The translations under genes were made by a program, and so were the position numbers. A DNA stretch of 55,728 nt from Hondaea fermentalgiana (lineage: Eukaryota > Sar > Bigyra > Thraustochytrida > Thraustochytriidae): the NCBI GenBank assembly GCA_014084085.1, contig NPFB01000084.1, forward strand, positions 231,066-286,793, read 5' to 3'. Shown here piece by piece: positions 38,769 through 48,138 of the stretch; position 1 is the stretch's first letter; the number at the start of each line of letters is the position of its first letter. The notes under the pieces were generated by a model, which saw only the letters and a list, made by a program, of their open reading frames with translations, was not told the origin of the DNA and did no database searches.

Positions 38769-41700
38769 ATGAGGACGTGGGCGGCGGCGACGATTGTGGC
38801 GGCCGCAACGGTGGCCGCCACGATCGAAGGGTCGCGAGGCGACAAATGTACGGCGGCGCAGCAGCTGGAACTGGAGGAAATTGACAAGTTCAACAAGACG
38901 CTGTACAATACATCGGACCTGTTCTACGATGGAGACGCCACGTGCGCGGACGGAAGCCCAATCGGGTTCTACTATGGAGAGGCGTCAAACAGCGGCATCG
39001 ACGAGGAGGGCGCCGCCGACTTTATTATCTGGCTTGGAGACTCGCCCATGTGCTCCGGGACAGACTGCGACGAGCTCTGCGATGGCACGGGCAAGTACCA
39101 GGAAACCACCAACAGTGCCGTCTGTGCAGGGTACTCGAACGAAGACTTTTTCGGCGGCGAGGACTTTGTCAACATCGCAGAGGATGGCCTCACCGAAGAG
39201 CTCGCGCGCTGCCTCTTCTCGCGCGTCGTCTGCACCAGCTCCTGGTGGGACGCATACCCCCGCGTCACGCCGCAGACGCTTCTTTGCCCGGACGACCCGG
39301 ACATTGCCAAGTTCCGTCGCGTCTACGTGCCCACCTGCACGCTTGACTGGTGGATGGGAAACGGAACGAGCGCCTCGAGCGAGAGCACGAGCAGTGATCG
39401 CGAGTTCAGACACCGTGGCCACCGCGTCCTTCGCAACGTGCTCATGGAGCTCGCATGGAATCACAACCTGACCATGGCGAGCCGCGTCATGATCGGCGGT
39501 ACGCGAGGCGCTGCCATTGGTGTCATGAACATGATCGAGCAAATCAAAATCGACCTCGACGATATTCACGCCGAGTTCGACGCCGTATACCTGACGACAC
39601 CCAAGTCCCGCGAAGTCTTTGCCGTGCTAGACTCGCCGTGGTTCTTTAACATTGAAGAGTTCACGCCAGAGACAGACGACGCGAGCCAGATTTTCGCCGT
39701 CGAAAACCTCTTTCGCACCCAGTCCGTCGACTGGATCGACAACGGCATCCTGAACTCTGAATGTGTCACGAACCAGGACCCAGGCAAGGAGTGGCGATGT
39801 TTCTTGCCTGGCGAGCTGCTCAAGACGCTCGAAGACACCAATGTGCTCGTGCTGCAGAGCCAGTTCGATCTGCTCCACCTCGAGCTGCTCGGACTCATGG
39901 ACGAGGACAAGAGGGAGTTCTACGTCGATGACACCTCTTTCGCGTCTTCGGCCATCTCCTACATTGAGACTTTTGGCGAGCTTGTTCGGGAAGACGTCGT
40001 GGCCGCAGCGGCGCTCTCGAGCGCGGCTAGCGCCAAGCACCACTACTTCTTACCGGCGTGCGGCCAGCATGGCTACATTGTGCCGACCTCGAACCATCGT
40101 GTGCAAGAGCGCACCGAGGAGATCAAGGGCTTTGGCACGGTCGATTTCCAACGAGATTTCGAGGTCTGGGAGACCGTGTCGATCCAGAACAATACCAGCG
40201 GCAGCAGCGGCTCGAACGCGTTTGTCGTGCGTGACATGGTCAAGTCCTTTCTTGCCTCGAACGGCGAGGACATTGGCGCCGGGGCCTCGTCGAGTCTCAT
40301 TGCCGACACTTGCGGCTCTTTTCTCTGCAACGACAAGTGTTTGACCGAGGTAGAACCGTTCAAGGTCGCCACCGATTTCAGCTCGTGCGTGCAGTACATG
40401 GTGCTCGCGTACGGCATCATGTCCGTCTTGATTTTCCACGTTGGCTTTGCACTGAGCTACGCGCAAGTGCGCGCCTTCCGAAAGAATGTGACCGCATACT
40501 GGAAGCGCATCAAGCTCATCGACAGTGGCGACAACGAGCAAGGTGTGCGCGAAGTCCAGCAGCAGCTCCTGAACGAGGCCAGCAGTACGGAGTACCGCAA
40601 GATCCACCTTATGGTCAAGAACCTGTCGTACTGGGCGCCACCGCGCTTTCGGCGCGAAAAGCCTCACCGCATTCTACACGAGGTCGATCTCTCGTTTGCG
40701 CCGGGTTCTCTGCATGCCATCATGGGCCCTTCGGGCAGTGGCAAGTCGACCTTGTTGGACCTTTTGACGCTAACTCGCGATACGGGCGCCATCGCCGGCC
40801 AGCATTACATTAATGGCGTGTCTTCTGACTCCAAGGAGTGCAAGTTTCTTCGTCAGTGGCTGCGCCACAACACGAGTTACGTGCGGCAGACCGATGTAAT
40901 TTTCCCGCTGCTCACGGTTCGCGAGCACTTGGTGCACGCAGCATGGATGATGCTCCCGCAGTACATGCCGGCGGAGGCCAAGCTGCGCCGCGTGTGGCAG
41001 GTCATTCGTCTGCTGGAGTTGAGCGAGTGCGCCGACACCATTTGTGGTGATGGCGGCGTTAGCGTGGAGGGCGGCATTTCTGGTGGCCAGCGCCGCCGCG
41101 TCTCGGTCGCCACCCAGCTGCTCAAGCTTCCGGCTGTCCTGCTGCTTGACGAGCCAACCTCGGGACTCGACTCGACCAATGCGCTGCTGCTCATCAAGTC
41201 GCTCCATGTCATGGCACATGAGGCCAGCGTGAACGTGATGATGACCATTCATCAGCCGCGCCGCGAGATCTTTGAGTACTTTGACAGTCTCAGCTTTCTC
41301 GTGGCGGGCCGCGTCGTGTTTTCAGGAGACGCTGCGCAGGCTGCCGAGCACTTTCGCATTCCAGACTCCTCGACCAATATTGCCAACGACATTCTCGATC
41401 TCTTGCAGACGGCGTCCTCCGAGACCGTGCAAGAATTTGAGGACATTTACCTTGACGGTGATCTTGGCGAAGCTGTGCAAGCCTCGATGGAGGCCGAGAT
41501 TGCCGATCTCACGCCAGGCATGCTTGCCAACCTCAAGGCGATTCTCGTGGAGAATGCCTTAGCCGAGGGTCGCTGGTCGTGGTCCGAGTCGTCGTCTGCA
41601 GCAACGCTGGCGTGGGTGCACTTGGCGCGATCGATGCGCCGCGGTGGCTTTGAGATCTTCTCCACAACGGCGCTCTCGCTCGTTGGTGGTGTTATTGTCG

Positions 41701-43775
41701 GCACTGTGTTTTACGACATTGACACGTATACCTCTCGCACGGCGCTCTCTTACCTGGCGGTCGCCACCATGACCTTCATTCAGGGTACCTTTTTGGGCGA
41801 CCGCTACCTTGGTGAGAAACGCATGTACGACCACGAGGCAGATGCCGGTACCTTTCGATCTTGGGTGGCCTTCCTGCTGAGTCAGTTCATGCGCGACGCC
41901 GTCACCTCGACATTTGAGGCCTTGGCCTTTGCAGCGCCCGTATACTGGCTTGGAGGCATGAACCCGGCGCTCGAACGTTTTGGGCTCTTTTTGCTCATCA
42001 TGACGCTCACATCCTTTGTGGTGCTGTGCCAGAACGTGCTCATCGAGATTGACCGCGATGACGTCCGCGTGGCAGCCATGTTGCAGATTGGTGTGCTGGG
42101 TCTTGGTGCGCTCTTCAACGGTTTCATTGTCAAGCTCGACGACCTTCCCGTGTATCTCTCGTGGGTGCCGTACACGATGGTCACGTACTGGTCATTCGTG
42201 GCGACGCTCATTAACGATTTGTCGGGTGAAAGCTTGCCCTGCGATTTGACCCGCCTTGAGTGCGCGGCGCGTACGGGTGACGTCGTGCTGCGGTCTCTAT
42301 CGTACGACAACCGTGATGTCTACATTTGCATTCTCATCCTCATCGTCTTTGTTTTTGTCTTTCGCATTTTGGCTGTCGTCGACTTTTATGTGCGCTATGT
42401 GCGCAAGCGCGGCGACCGCCTCAAGCGCAAGGAAGACTATGGCGTGGGCAGCTTCCGCACGGGCAGCTCTCCGGCCCTCATTATGAACCGCACGGGAAGC
42501 CGCGCGTCGCGCTCCGGCACACCGAACTCGCGTTTGACGCCTGGAAGCAAAAACACCATGGGTGCCATGCTTGAGACGCAGACACCCACGATGAAGCGCC
42601 AGGAGTCGAGCACCACGAAGAACTCTGGTCTCTCGACGCCTCGCACACCCTACGCCGGTGCTTCGCCGCAGATCCCGGTGTCCATGTTCGACCTTTCGGG
42701 TCCGCCTCCAGGTTCGCAGCCGCCGCACATGCGCCAGTACGGCCAGCAGAATGACGACCTTCCTGAGATGGAGCTCGGGTACTACGACGAGGAGCACGAG
42801 CAACTATCCTTTGTGATGAACCCGACAGTCGCCTTTTTTCTTGACCGAAACGTGTTCCTGCTCTTTTTCTTACTCGATTTCTACAGCTCGGTGTACATTT
42901 GCGGTTTCGAAGTGTCCACGGATGGCACCAATATCGGTCTCTTGGTGGCCTCACTGGGCACTTCGGTCATTTATGTGGGTGAGTTCTTTTTCCAGTTGTT
43001 CTTTCTTATTCCGACGACGCTGGACGGCAAGCTCGATTGCACGTGGTATGGCGCCCGCGACGCCATGATGGGTCTTCTCATGGTGATCGATGTGGCGCTC
43101 ACCTCGCAGGCAACGGCCACGAGCTCGGACTTTGTGATTCAGATCATTCTGGGCATGGTCGTGCGTCTCACGCGATTCCTGCGGGTCCTTCTCTACTGGA
43201 ATAAGGTCGACCACTATCACCAAGCGACAGCGCTCTCCTTTTTGGAGCTCAAGGATGAGCTCATCGAGGAGGTCGCGCAGAACCAGGGCCGACGCATCTC
43301 TGGCTTCGATTCTGCCCCGGCGCCCACCGGACCTGCGTCGATGCGTCGTCCGCCGCGCCCGCAGCGTCGCCGCAGTCCGCATCCGACGCAGGCCTACGAG
43401 TCCGCAGAAACTCACGTGCCAGCTGTGGTGCGCATGCAGGCTGGGTCTCGCATCTCGATTGGTGGTGCCCGTCGCATCTCCCTTACTGGCAACACCCCTG
43501 CGAGCAACCGCCCTTCGCGTCCCATGCGTCCCGCACGACCTGCGCGTCCTGGCGCCACGACTCTCGACCGCGCGACCGCTGCAAGCCGAGCAAATGCCAC
43601 TGCCAACGCGCCTGGTTCTCTGTGGCGTCCCGCAGGAAATGGATACTACTACAATTCGGCCACCGGTCAGATGTTGTCGATCAACCAGCTTGCTCAGCGT
43701 CGCGCGCCTCCTCCTCCTCCTCCGTCGCGACCCAGCGCCACCGGCTCGGCCAAGGGAGGTCGCGGCAAGAAGTAA
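38769..43775 (+). CDS. ABCG-type transporter fused to Notum/PAE-like ectodomain and C-terminal voltage-sensor-like domain
   Basis: A 1,668-residue single-exon protein. A signal peptide (MRTWAAATIVAAATVAATIEG) precedes an ectodomain (~25-520) with pectin-acetylesterase/Notum traits: CADGSPIGFYYG, RRVYVPTCTLDWWMGN, FRHRGHRVLRNVL, RVMIGGTRGAAIGVMN and LDSPWFF. The nucleophile Ser of GxSAGG is absent (Arg aligns there). A TM segment (~543-570) leads to a complete ABCG nucleotide-binding domain: Walker A GPSGSGKST (~653), signature ISGGQRRRVSVA (~770), Walker B LLLDEPTSGLDS (~795), His-loop TIHQPR. The six-TM ABC2 domain spans ~945-1215. After a Ser/Thr/Pro-rich linker come four more hydrophobic segments (~1345-1475), the last being MVVRLTRFLRVLLYW with Arg every third residue; segment 2 has an acidic Glu and segment 3 an Asp, as in voltage sensors. 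The C terminus holds a WW-like LWRPAGNGYYYNSATGQ, then poly-Pro. It is probably a dimerising exporter at the cell surface; substrate unknown. Confidence 0.88.
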   Translation: MRTWAAATIVAAATVAATIEGSRGDKCTAAQQLELEEIDKFNKTLYNTSDLFYDGDATCADGSPIGFYYGEASNSGIDEEGAADFIIWLGDSPMCSGTDCDELCDGTGKYQETTNSAVCAGYSNEDFFGGEDFVNIAEDGLTEELARCLFSRVVCTSSWWDAYPRVTPQTLLCPDDPDIAKFRRVYVPTCTLDWWMGNGTSASSESTSSDREFRHRGHRVLRNVLMELAWNHNLTMASRVMIGGTRGAAIGVMNMIEQIKIDLDDIHAEFDAVYLTTPKSREVFAVLDSPWFFNIEEFTPETDDASQIFAVENLFRTQSVDWIDNGILNSECVTNQDPGKEWRCFLPGELLKTLEDTNVLVLQSQFDLLHLELLGLMDEDKREFYVDDTSFASSAISYIETFGELVREDVVAAAALSSAASAKHHYFLPACGQHGYIVPTSNHRVQERTEEIKGFGTVDFQRDFEVWETVSIQNNTSGSSGSNAFVVRDMVKSFLASNGEDIGAGASSSLIADTCGSFLCNDKCLTEVEPFKVATDFSSCVQYMVLAYGIMSVLIFHVGFALSYAQVRAFRKNVTAYWKRIKLIDSGDNEQGVREVQQQLLNEASSTEYRKIHLMVKNLSYWAPPRFRREKPHRILHEVDLSFAPGSLHAIMGPSGSGKSTLLDLLTLTRDTGAIAGQHYINGVSSDSKECKFLRQWLRHNTSYVRQTDVIFPLLTVREHLVHAAWMMLPQYMPAEAKLRRVWQVIRLLELSECADTICGDGGVSVEGGISGGQRRRVSVATQLLKLPAVLLLDEPTSGLDSTNALLLIKSLHVMAHEASVNVMMTIHQPRREIFEYFDSLSFLVAGRVVFSGDAAQAAEHFRIPDSSTNIANDILDLLQTASSETVQEFEDIYLDGDLGEAVQASMEAEIADLTPGMLANLKAILVENALAEGRWSWSESSSAATLAWVHLARSMRRGGFEIFSTTALSLVGGVIVGTVFYDIDTYTSRTALSYLAVATMTFIQGTFLGDRYLGEKRMYDHEADAGTFRSWVAFLLSQFMRDAVTSTFEALAFAAPVYWLGGMNPALERFGLFLLIMTLTSFVVLCQNVLIEIDRDDVRVAAMLQIGVLGLGALFNGFIVKLDDLPVYLSWVPYTMVTYWSFVATLINDLSGESLPCDLTRLECAARTGDVVLRSLSYDNRDVYICILILIVFVFVFRILAVVDFYVRYVRKRGDRLKRKEDYGVGSFRTGSSPALIMNRTGSRASRSGTPNSRLTPGSKNTMGAMLETQTPTMKRQESSTTKNSGLSTPRTPYAGASPQIPVSMFDLSGPPPGSQPPHMRQYGQQNDDLPEMELGYYDEEHEQLSFVMNPTVAFFLDRNVFLLFFLLDFYSSVYICGFEVSTDGTNIGLLVASLGTSVIYVGEFFFQLFFLIPTTLDGKLDCTWYGARDAMMGLLMVIDVALTSQATATSSDFVIQIILGMVVRLTRFLRVLLYWNKVDHYHQATALSFLELKDELIEEVAQNQGRRISGFDSAPAPTGPASMRRPPRPQRRRSPHPTQAYESAETHVPAVVRMQAGSRISIGGARRISLTGNTPASNRPSRPMRPARPARPGATTLDRATAASRANATANAPGSLWRPAGNGYYYNSATGQMLSINQLAQRRAPPPPPPSRPSATGSAKGGRGKK

Positions 43776-44166
43776 GTACTACAGACCGAGCGTCGTTCGA
43801 TGCGCACATTTGTTTTGATGGCTCGCACGCCATCGTCAGTACTTATTGTCGTAATTGCATATTTTCTCAGATGTTTACTCTTTTAGGTCGAGCGTACACG
43901 ATCAAGCTGTCCGAGCATGGCACATTCCTTCAGTTGTTTTCTTATTTGATAGTTACGTGACCCTCTCGACGACACGCCAAGCAGATTCTTTTCCTTTTTC
44001 AGATTTTTCAGAATGAAAAACGAGATCCTTTTCCTTAGGTGCATGGTGTGAATGCCATACAGCTGTTTGCAAAAGAAACAGCAAAGAGTGAGAGGGCCTT
44101 TCTAATTTCCTTTTTTTGTTACACTTGGCTTTGGGCCACAAAAGCCAGACCCATGCTGCATAAAAA
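43776..44166. other. Convergent 3' region, ABCG fusion and four-TM gene
   Basis: AT-richer 390-bp spacer between converging genes. No gene or notable repeat is seen. Confidence 0.6.
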
Positions 44167-44925
44167 TCATCCTCCTCGTGAAAGCTCGAGCTGCGGATCC
44201 CATGCAATAGGATCATAAAAAGGTCTTGGCGTTCCCAAAAGGCAAAGGGCGACAAGAAACAGCAATAACGAGGTGATGGCGAGAACCCAAGAGAGAGAAA
44301 AGATTACAAGCATGGGCGTGCCCACGGATGCAAAGGTTGTCGCGGCACTTGAGCTGAGGCTCTGAATAGCCGAGAGGACCTCATTATAGCAGCCGTAAAA
44401 GTAAGCGTATGAGCTATCGGCTCCAATGATGAGCACGATAAAGTTGATGAGAACATAGGCTGCAATGTAAGCCAGGAGCAAAAAGCGATGGCCGCTCTCG
44501 AGCTCCTCGAGCGCGATATCGCCCTTGTACTCCTTGTAGGTAAACCATATAAGTGGGAAGCTCATCAACATGGCAATGACAAGGAAGAACATGAAGAGGA
44601 TCGACTTTGCGTTCCAGCCGGGCGTGCTCGTAAAGAGTACCGTAACATCCGAAGAGCCGACGCTACAGTTGCCGTACTCGGTGTACGTAACATAGTCTGA
44701 GAAGGAAGGCGCGAAAACGTCGAGATACTGCGTCGTGCCCGCGTCAACGTAGTCCACCACACGGTTCACAAGGAGTAGACCCATGAGCCCGAGCGTCAAG
44801 GCGAGGTTCACGATCGGGATCCCCAGCAGGTACGTGCGCTCGTTGTTGAAGCAGGCCCAAAGGTACCAGCACGGGCCTGGCGGGCGCTTGTGCCTTTTCT
44901 CGGTGCGGATCTCATTGCGCGCCAT
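44167..44925 (-). CDS. Four-transmembrane protein (unrecognised)
   Basis: A 252-residue membrane protein with ATG at 44925 (MARNEIRTEKRHKRPPG). The cytosolic-looking N terminus is basic. Hydrophobic segments lie near residues 31-56 (IPIVNLALTLGLMGLLLV), 108-130 (ILFMFFLVIAMLMSFPLIWF), 145-168 (LLLAYIAAYVLINFIVLIIG) and 205-235 (MLVIFSLSWVLAITSLLLFLVALCLL). The loop between segments 1 and 2 (~57-105) is long and polar with one Cys (YGNCSVGSS); the loop between 3 and 4 has another (FYGCYNEV), so a disulphide is possible if both are lumenal. Its topology resembles tetraspan/MARVEL-type proteins, but I see no CCG or other diagnostic motif. It diverges from the NUDCD2-like gene, whose ATG is 313 bp away. 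Confidence 0.75.
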   Translation of the reverse strand: MARNEIRTEKRHKRPPGPCWYLWACFNNERTYLLGIPIVNLALTLGLMGLLLVNRVVDYVDAGTTQYLDVFAPSFSDYVTYTEYGNCSVGSSDVTVLFTSTPGWNAKSILFMFFLVIAMLMSFPLIWFTYKEYKGDIALEELESGHRFLLLAYIAAYVLINFIVLIIGADSSYAYFYGCYNEVLSAIQSLSSSAATTFASVGTPMLVIFSLSWVLAITSLLLFLVALCLLGTPRPFYDPIAWDPQLELSRGG

Positions 44926-45238
44926 CGTTGGTCTGGGCCTTTCTTCGCACGCTCCGTGCGCGCGAAAATAGCCGTCTCGCTTTGCAGGCCTCGTTTCGCG
45001 TGACGCCCTCGATTCGGGATTCCGGGCTCCTGATCCGGAGTTCCGGGACGGCGGAGATGGCTTTTCGCGAGCGTAGACAGTCCGGAGACGTTGCTGCTGC
45101 TGCTGCTGCTGCCCAGGCACGGGACGCTGCGACGCGCGGTCCCGCATTGCATTTCGTTTGCTTGCTTGCTTGCTTGCTTGCTTGCGTGCTTGTTTGTACC
45201 GCGTATCACGCGCGAGAAAAAAAGGGGGTCGGGGAAAG
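44926..45238. promoter_or_regulatory. Divergent promoter, four-TM and NUDCD2-like genes
   Basis: A 313-bp spacer with a TGC/CTG run (about 45090-45112) and a TTGC tetranucleotide run (about 45159-45185) just before the NUDCD2-like start. The frame upstream of that start is open but has no earlier ATG in a good context. Confidence 0.5.
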
Positions 45239-45798
45239 ATGGGCGAGTCGAAGCGGCACCGGTTCGAGCACGACGGGCGCCTCGTGTACGAGTGGGAGCA
45301 AAACTTGGATGAGGTGCTCATTTACGTGAGGCCGCCAGAAGGCGTGACGGCCAAGATGATCGAGTGCAAGATCTCCAAGAACCACCTCACGCTTGGCATC
45401 AAGGGAAACCCGCCCTTTATTGACGTAAGTGCGCATTGAGAGAAAAAAGGTCGGTCGAGCGAGCGAAGAAGGGCGCTGACGACGAAATGCACACACGCTC
45501 GTGCATACGCATCACACAGGAGGATCTGGGCGACAGCTGTGAGGCTGGAGAGTCCATGTGGACAATGGACGATGGGGAGCTGGAGATTAATCTGAAGAAA
45601 ATGCGTAAAGCGTCGACGTGGGAATCTGCCCTCAAAGGTCACGGGGCGCTCGACCCCGTGGCCAAACAAGAAGTGCAAAAGAAGATGACCTTGGAGCGTT
45701 TCCAGGAAGAGCATCCCGGTTTTGACTTTAGTGGCGCCGACTTTAGCGGTGCAGCGCCGGATCCGCGCACCTTTATGGATGGCGTCAAGTATCAGTGA
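45239..45798 (+). CDS. NUDCD2-like CS-domain co-chaperone, two exons
   Basis: Exons 45239-45424 and 45520-45798 are joined across a 95-nt GT-AG intron (GTAAGT donor, ATCACACAG acceptor) in phase 0, giving 154 residues, close to human NUDCD2. Exon 1 starts the CS/p23-like beta sandwich (VYEWEQNLDEVLIYVRPP, then KNHLTLGIKGNPPFID). Exon 2 continues with the strand ESMWTMDDGELEINLKK and then WESALKGH, and the strongly conserved tail KKMTLERFQEEHPGFDFSGADFSG that identifies NUDCD2. Such proteins assist Hsp90 with WD40/propeller clients and dynein-pathway proteins such as LIS1. It could be relevant to the several WD40 proteins nearby, though neighbouring position is not evidence of interaction in a eukaryote. 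The gene ends 426 bp before the end of malic enzyme on the other strand. Confidence 0.93.
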
Positions 45799-46224
45799 CG
45801 AATGAGATCTGTTGTTATTTTGCTTTTGCTTTTGCTTTTTCTTCTCTTTTTCGTAGGGCATTGCCAGTAAATAATCTCGACATCGGAGTCAAAGACCAGA
45901 AGTGGCAACGTTTTCAGAAAAAGAAAAAATGCAGCATGGCATGCATGGTCAATCGTTCCGGGTCACGAAATGCCTCGTGATTGATAAAAAATGAAAAGAT
46001 CAAGTTGTAATTAGTATTGTTGTCGGCCGCGATACGAAAGGAGAAAATTGATCTCCGCGCTCTCAGGTTTGATACCTTGCATTTGTAGACGAAAAGACGA
46101 CACGGTCCTCTGAAACATGGATACGAGGAATCATTTGGCTTTTGAAGGAAGAAAGGAGGGGGAGGGATTTGGTGATGATGTATCATTCAAGCATCATACA
46201 GGTCTAAGCAACAGAGGTCCGAGC
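45799..46224. other. Convergent 3' region, NUDCD2-like and malic enzyme genes
   Basis: AT-richer spacer with a TTTTGC/TTGCTT repeat near 45819-45842 and nothing else recognised. Confidence 0.6.
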
Positions 46225-48138
46225 TCAGGTCCGAGTCCACATGCTCGAGTCAATTTCGACACGCTTGTAACGAGGGGTCCAAAAGGTTCGCTCGACAACA
46301 TCGAGCAGACGATCGCCATCGTCATCCTCGTCGTTGCGGGTGGTCTTGCCCTCGCGAATGGCTTCTTGGCAGACACGCACAGCAATGTATCGCGTGACCG
46401 TCTTGAGTTCTTCGTGCGGGGGGAGCAGCGGCGCATCTTGGTCACCATCGCGGCCGGGACTGCACTCGGCAAGTGCGCGCGCGGCGCCCATGAGCATGCC
46501 ATCCGTGACGCGCGTGGCGCCAACGACCTTGCATGCAAGGCCCACTGCAGGGAAGATCCACGAGTTGTTGGCCATGGAATGTACAAAGCGCTTCGTAGTC
46601 TGCGTGTACTTGGTCTTGGACACAACGACCTCGGTCGGCTCAAACATGGTTCCCGTGGCAACGACAGCGCGGTTGTTGCTCCAGGCCATAATATCGGCCG
46701 GCTTGCCCTCGGCACGCTCCGTGGGGTTGCTGAGAGGAAAGATGATGGGGCGGTCACAAGTCTCTGAGATGGCACTAACGACTTCCTCGTTGAAAAGGCC
46801 GGGCATGCCCGTGACACCAATCATGACCGAGGGCTTGGCGTTCTTGATGGTATCAACAAGACTAAAGTTACCATCCTTGCCGCCCTCCCAGTCGGCGAGG
46901 CGCTCCTGATCCTGTGCGAGTTCTTGCTGGAAGGGCAAGAGGCCTTCCTGACCCGAGTGCACGACACCATATCGGTCGACCATAAAAATTTGCTTTTTGG
47001 CCTCCTCTTCGGTAAGACCCTCTTGCATCATGGCCATTTTGATCATTTCGGCAATGCCGCAGCCAGCGCTACCCGAACCGACCATGACAATGTTGCGGTT
47101 CTTGAGCGGCGACTGGGTCTGCTGGCACGCGGAGAGGAGCGTGGCAAGGACGATCGTGGCGGTGCCTTGGATGTCATCGTTGAAGGTGCAGAGCTCGTTA
47201 CGGTACTTTTTCAGAATTGGAGACGCAGACTGAATGTCAAAGTCCTCCCACTGCAAAAGGGCACCAGGGAAGAATTCCTTGACGCATGAGACGAACTGGT
47301 CGACGAAATCAAAGTACTCCTTGCCTCGAAGACGCTTGCTGCGCCAACCAATGTAACTCGGCTGGTTGAGAATGGCTTCGTTGTCGGTGCCGACATCGAG
47401 GAAGACGGGCAGGGTCTCTGGGCCAGGGATGCCGCCAATGGCCGTGTAGAGGGACGCCTTGCCGATGGGGATACTTTGGCCATTTGCGCCAAGGTCGCCG
47501 AGGCCCAGGATGCGGCTGCCGTCGGTGACGACGATGGTGTTGACCCTGAGCCGGGTGTCGACGTCGACAGGGGCGCCCGTGTGGCCGCGAGCAATGAGGT
47601 TTTTGAACATGTCGCGCATTTGCGCACGAAGTGGGTATGAGATGAAGATGCCTCGAGGCCTGCGCCAAATTTGGCTAAATTGAATCGCGGCCTGGCCCAC
47701 GGTCGGGGTGTAGATGATGGGCATCATTTCCGAAATGTGACGCGAGAGAAGAGCGTAGAACATGACCTCGTTGGTGTCCTGAAGCTGGCGCAGCATAATG
47801 TGTTTCTCGAGGTCGGTAGTCTTGACCGAGTACGAGGCGTAGGCGCGGTCCAGCTGCTGCTCAAGGGTCTCGATGTGGGGCGGGAGCAGGCCGCGCAGCC
47901 CGAGGGCCTTGCGCTCCTCTTCATCAAAGGCGGTACTCTTATTGTAGATGGGGTTCTCGAGCAGCCGGTGTCCGGCCTCCTCCCATGCCACGTACTCAAT
48001 CTCCTCCTGAAAGGAGTCGTCCCTCGTGGCCGGGTCGCGGTGCTCGCGCAGCGACCCCGTCGTGCGCAGACCCCGCCGTCCGAGAGCGGCCACGGCGGCG
48101 CGGCGTTTGCCGAACCTCGCGGCGCGGGCGATCATCAT
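46225..48138 (-). CDS. Malic enzyme (NAD(P)-dependent), mitochondrial
   Basis: A 637-residue oxidative malate decarboxylase (malate + NAD(P)+ to pyruvate + CO2 + NAD(P)H). The N terminus MMIARAARFGKRRAAVAALGRRG is Arg-rich and free of acidic residues, as in a mitochondrial presequence. Landmarks are NPIYNKSTAF, IIYTPTVGQAAIQFS near residue 145, VVTDGSRILGLGDLGANG, FNDDIQGTA near residue 320, the dinucleotide fold VMVGSGSAGCGIAEM near 352, and PLSNPTERAEG. Length and order match eukaryotic/bacterial large malic enzymes. NAD versus NADP preference cannot be settled by eye. In oleaginous thraustochytrids malic enzyme is discussed as an NADPH source for fatty acid synthesis; a mitochondrial isoform would act indirectly. 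The start is a tandem ATG ATG (48138). GCAAGTG array C lies 430-495 bp upstream. Confidence 0.96.
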   Translation of the reverse strand: MMIARAARFGKRRAAVAALGRRGLRTTGSLREHRDPATRDDSFQEEIEYVAWEEAGHRLLENPIYNKSTAFDEEERKALGLRGLLPPHIETLEQQLDRAYASYSVKTTDLEKHIMLRQLQDTNEVMFYALLSRHISEMMPIIYTPTVGQAAIQFSQIWRRPRGIFISYPLRAQMRDMFKNLIARGHTGAPVDVDTRLRVNTIVVTDGSRILGLGDLGANGQSIPIGKASLYTAIGGIPGPETLPVFLDVGTDNEAILNQPSYIGWRSKRLRGKEYFDFVDQFVSCVKEFFPGALLQWEDFDIQSASPILKKYRNELCTFNDDIQGTATIVLATLLSACQQTQSPLKNRNIVMVGSGSAGCGIAEMIKMAMMQEGLTEEEAKKQIFMVDRYGVVHSGQEGLLPFQQELAQDQERLADWEGGKDGNFSLVDTIKNAKPSVMIGVTGMPGLFNEEVVSAISETCDRPIIFPLSNPTERAEGKPADIMAWSNNRAVVATGTMFEPTEVVVSKTKYTQTTKRFVHSMANNSWIFPAVGLACKVVGATRVTDGMLMGAARALAECSPGRDGDQDAPLLPPHEELKTVTRYIAVRVCQEAIREGKTTRNDEDDDGDRLLDVVERTFWTPRYKRVEIDSSMWTRT

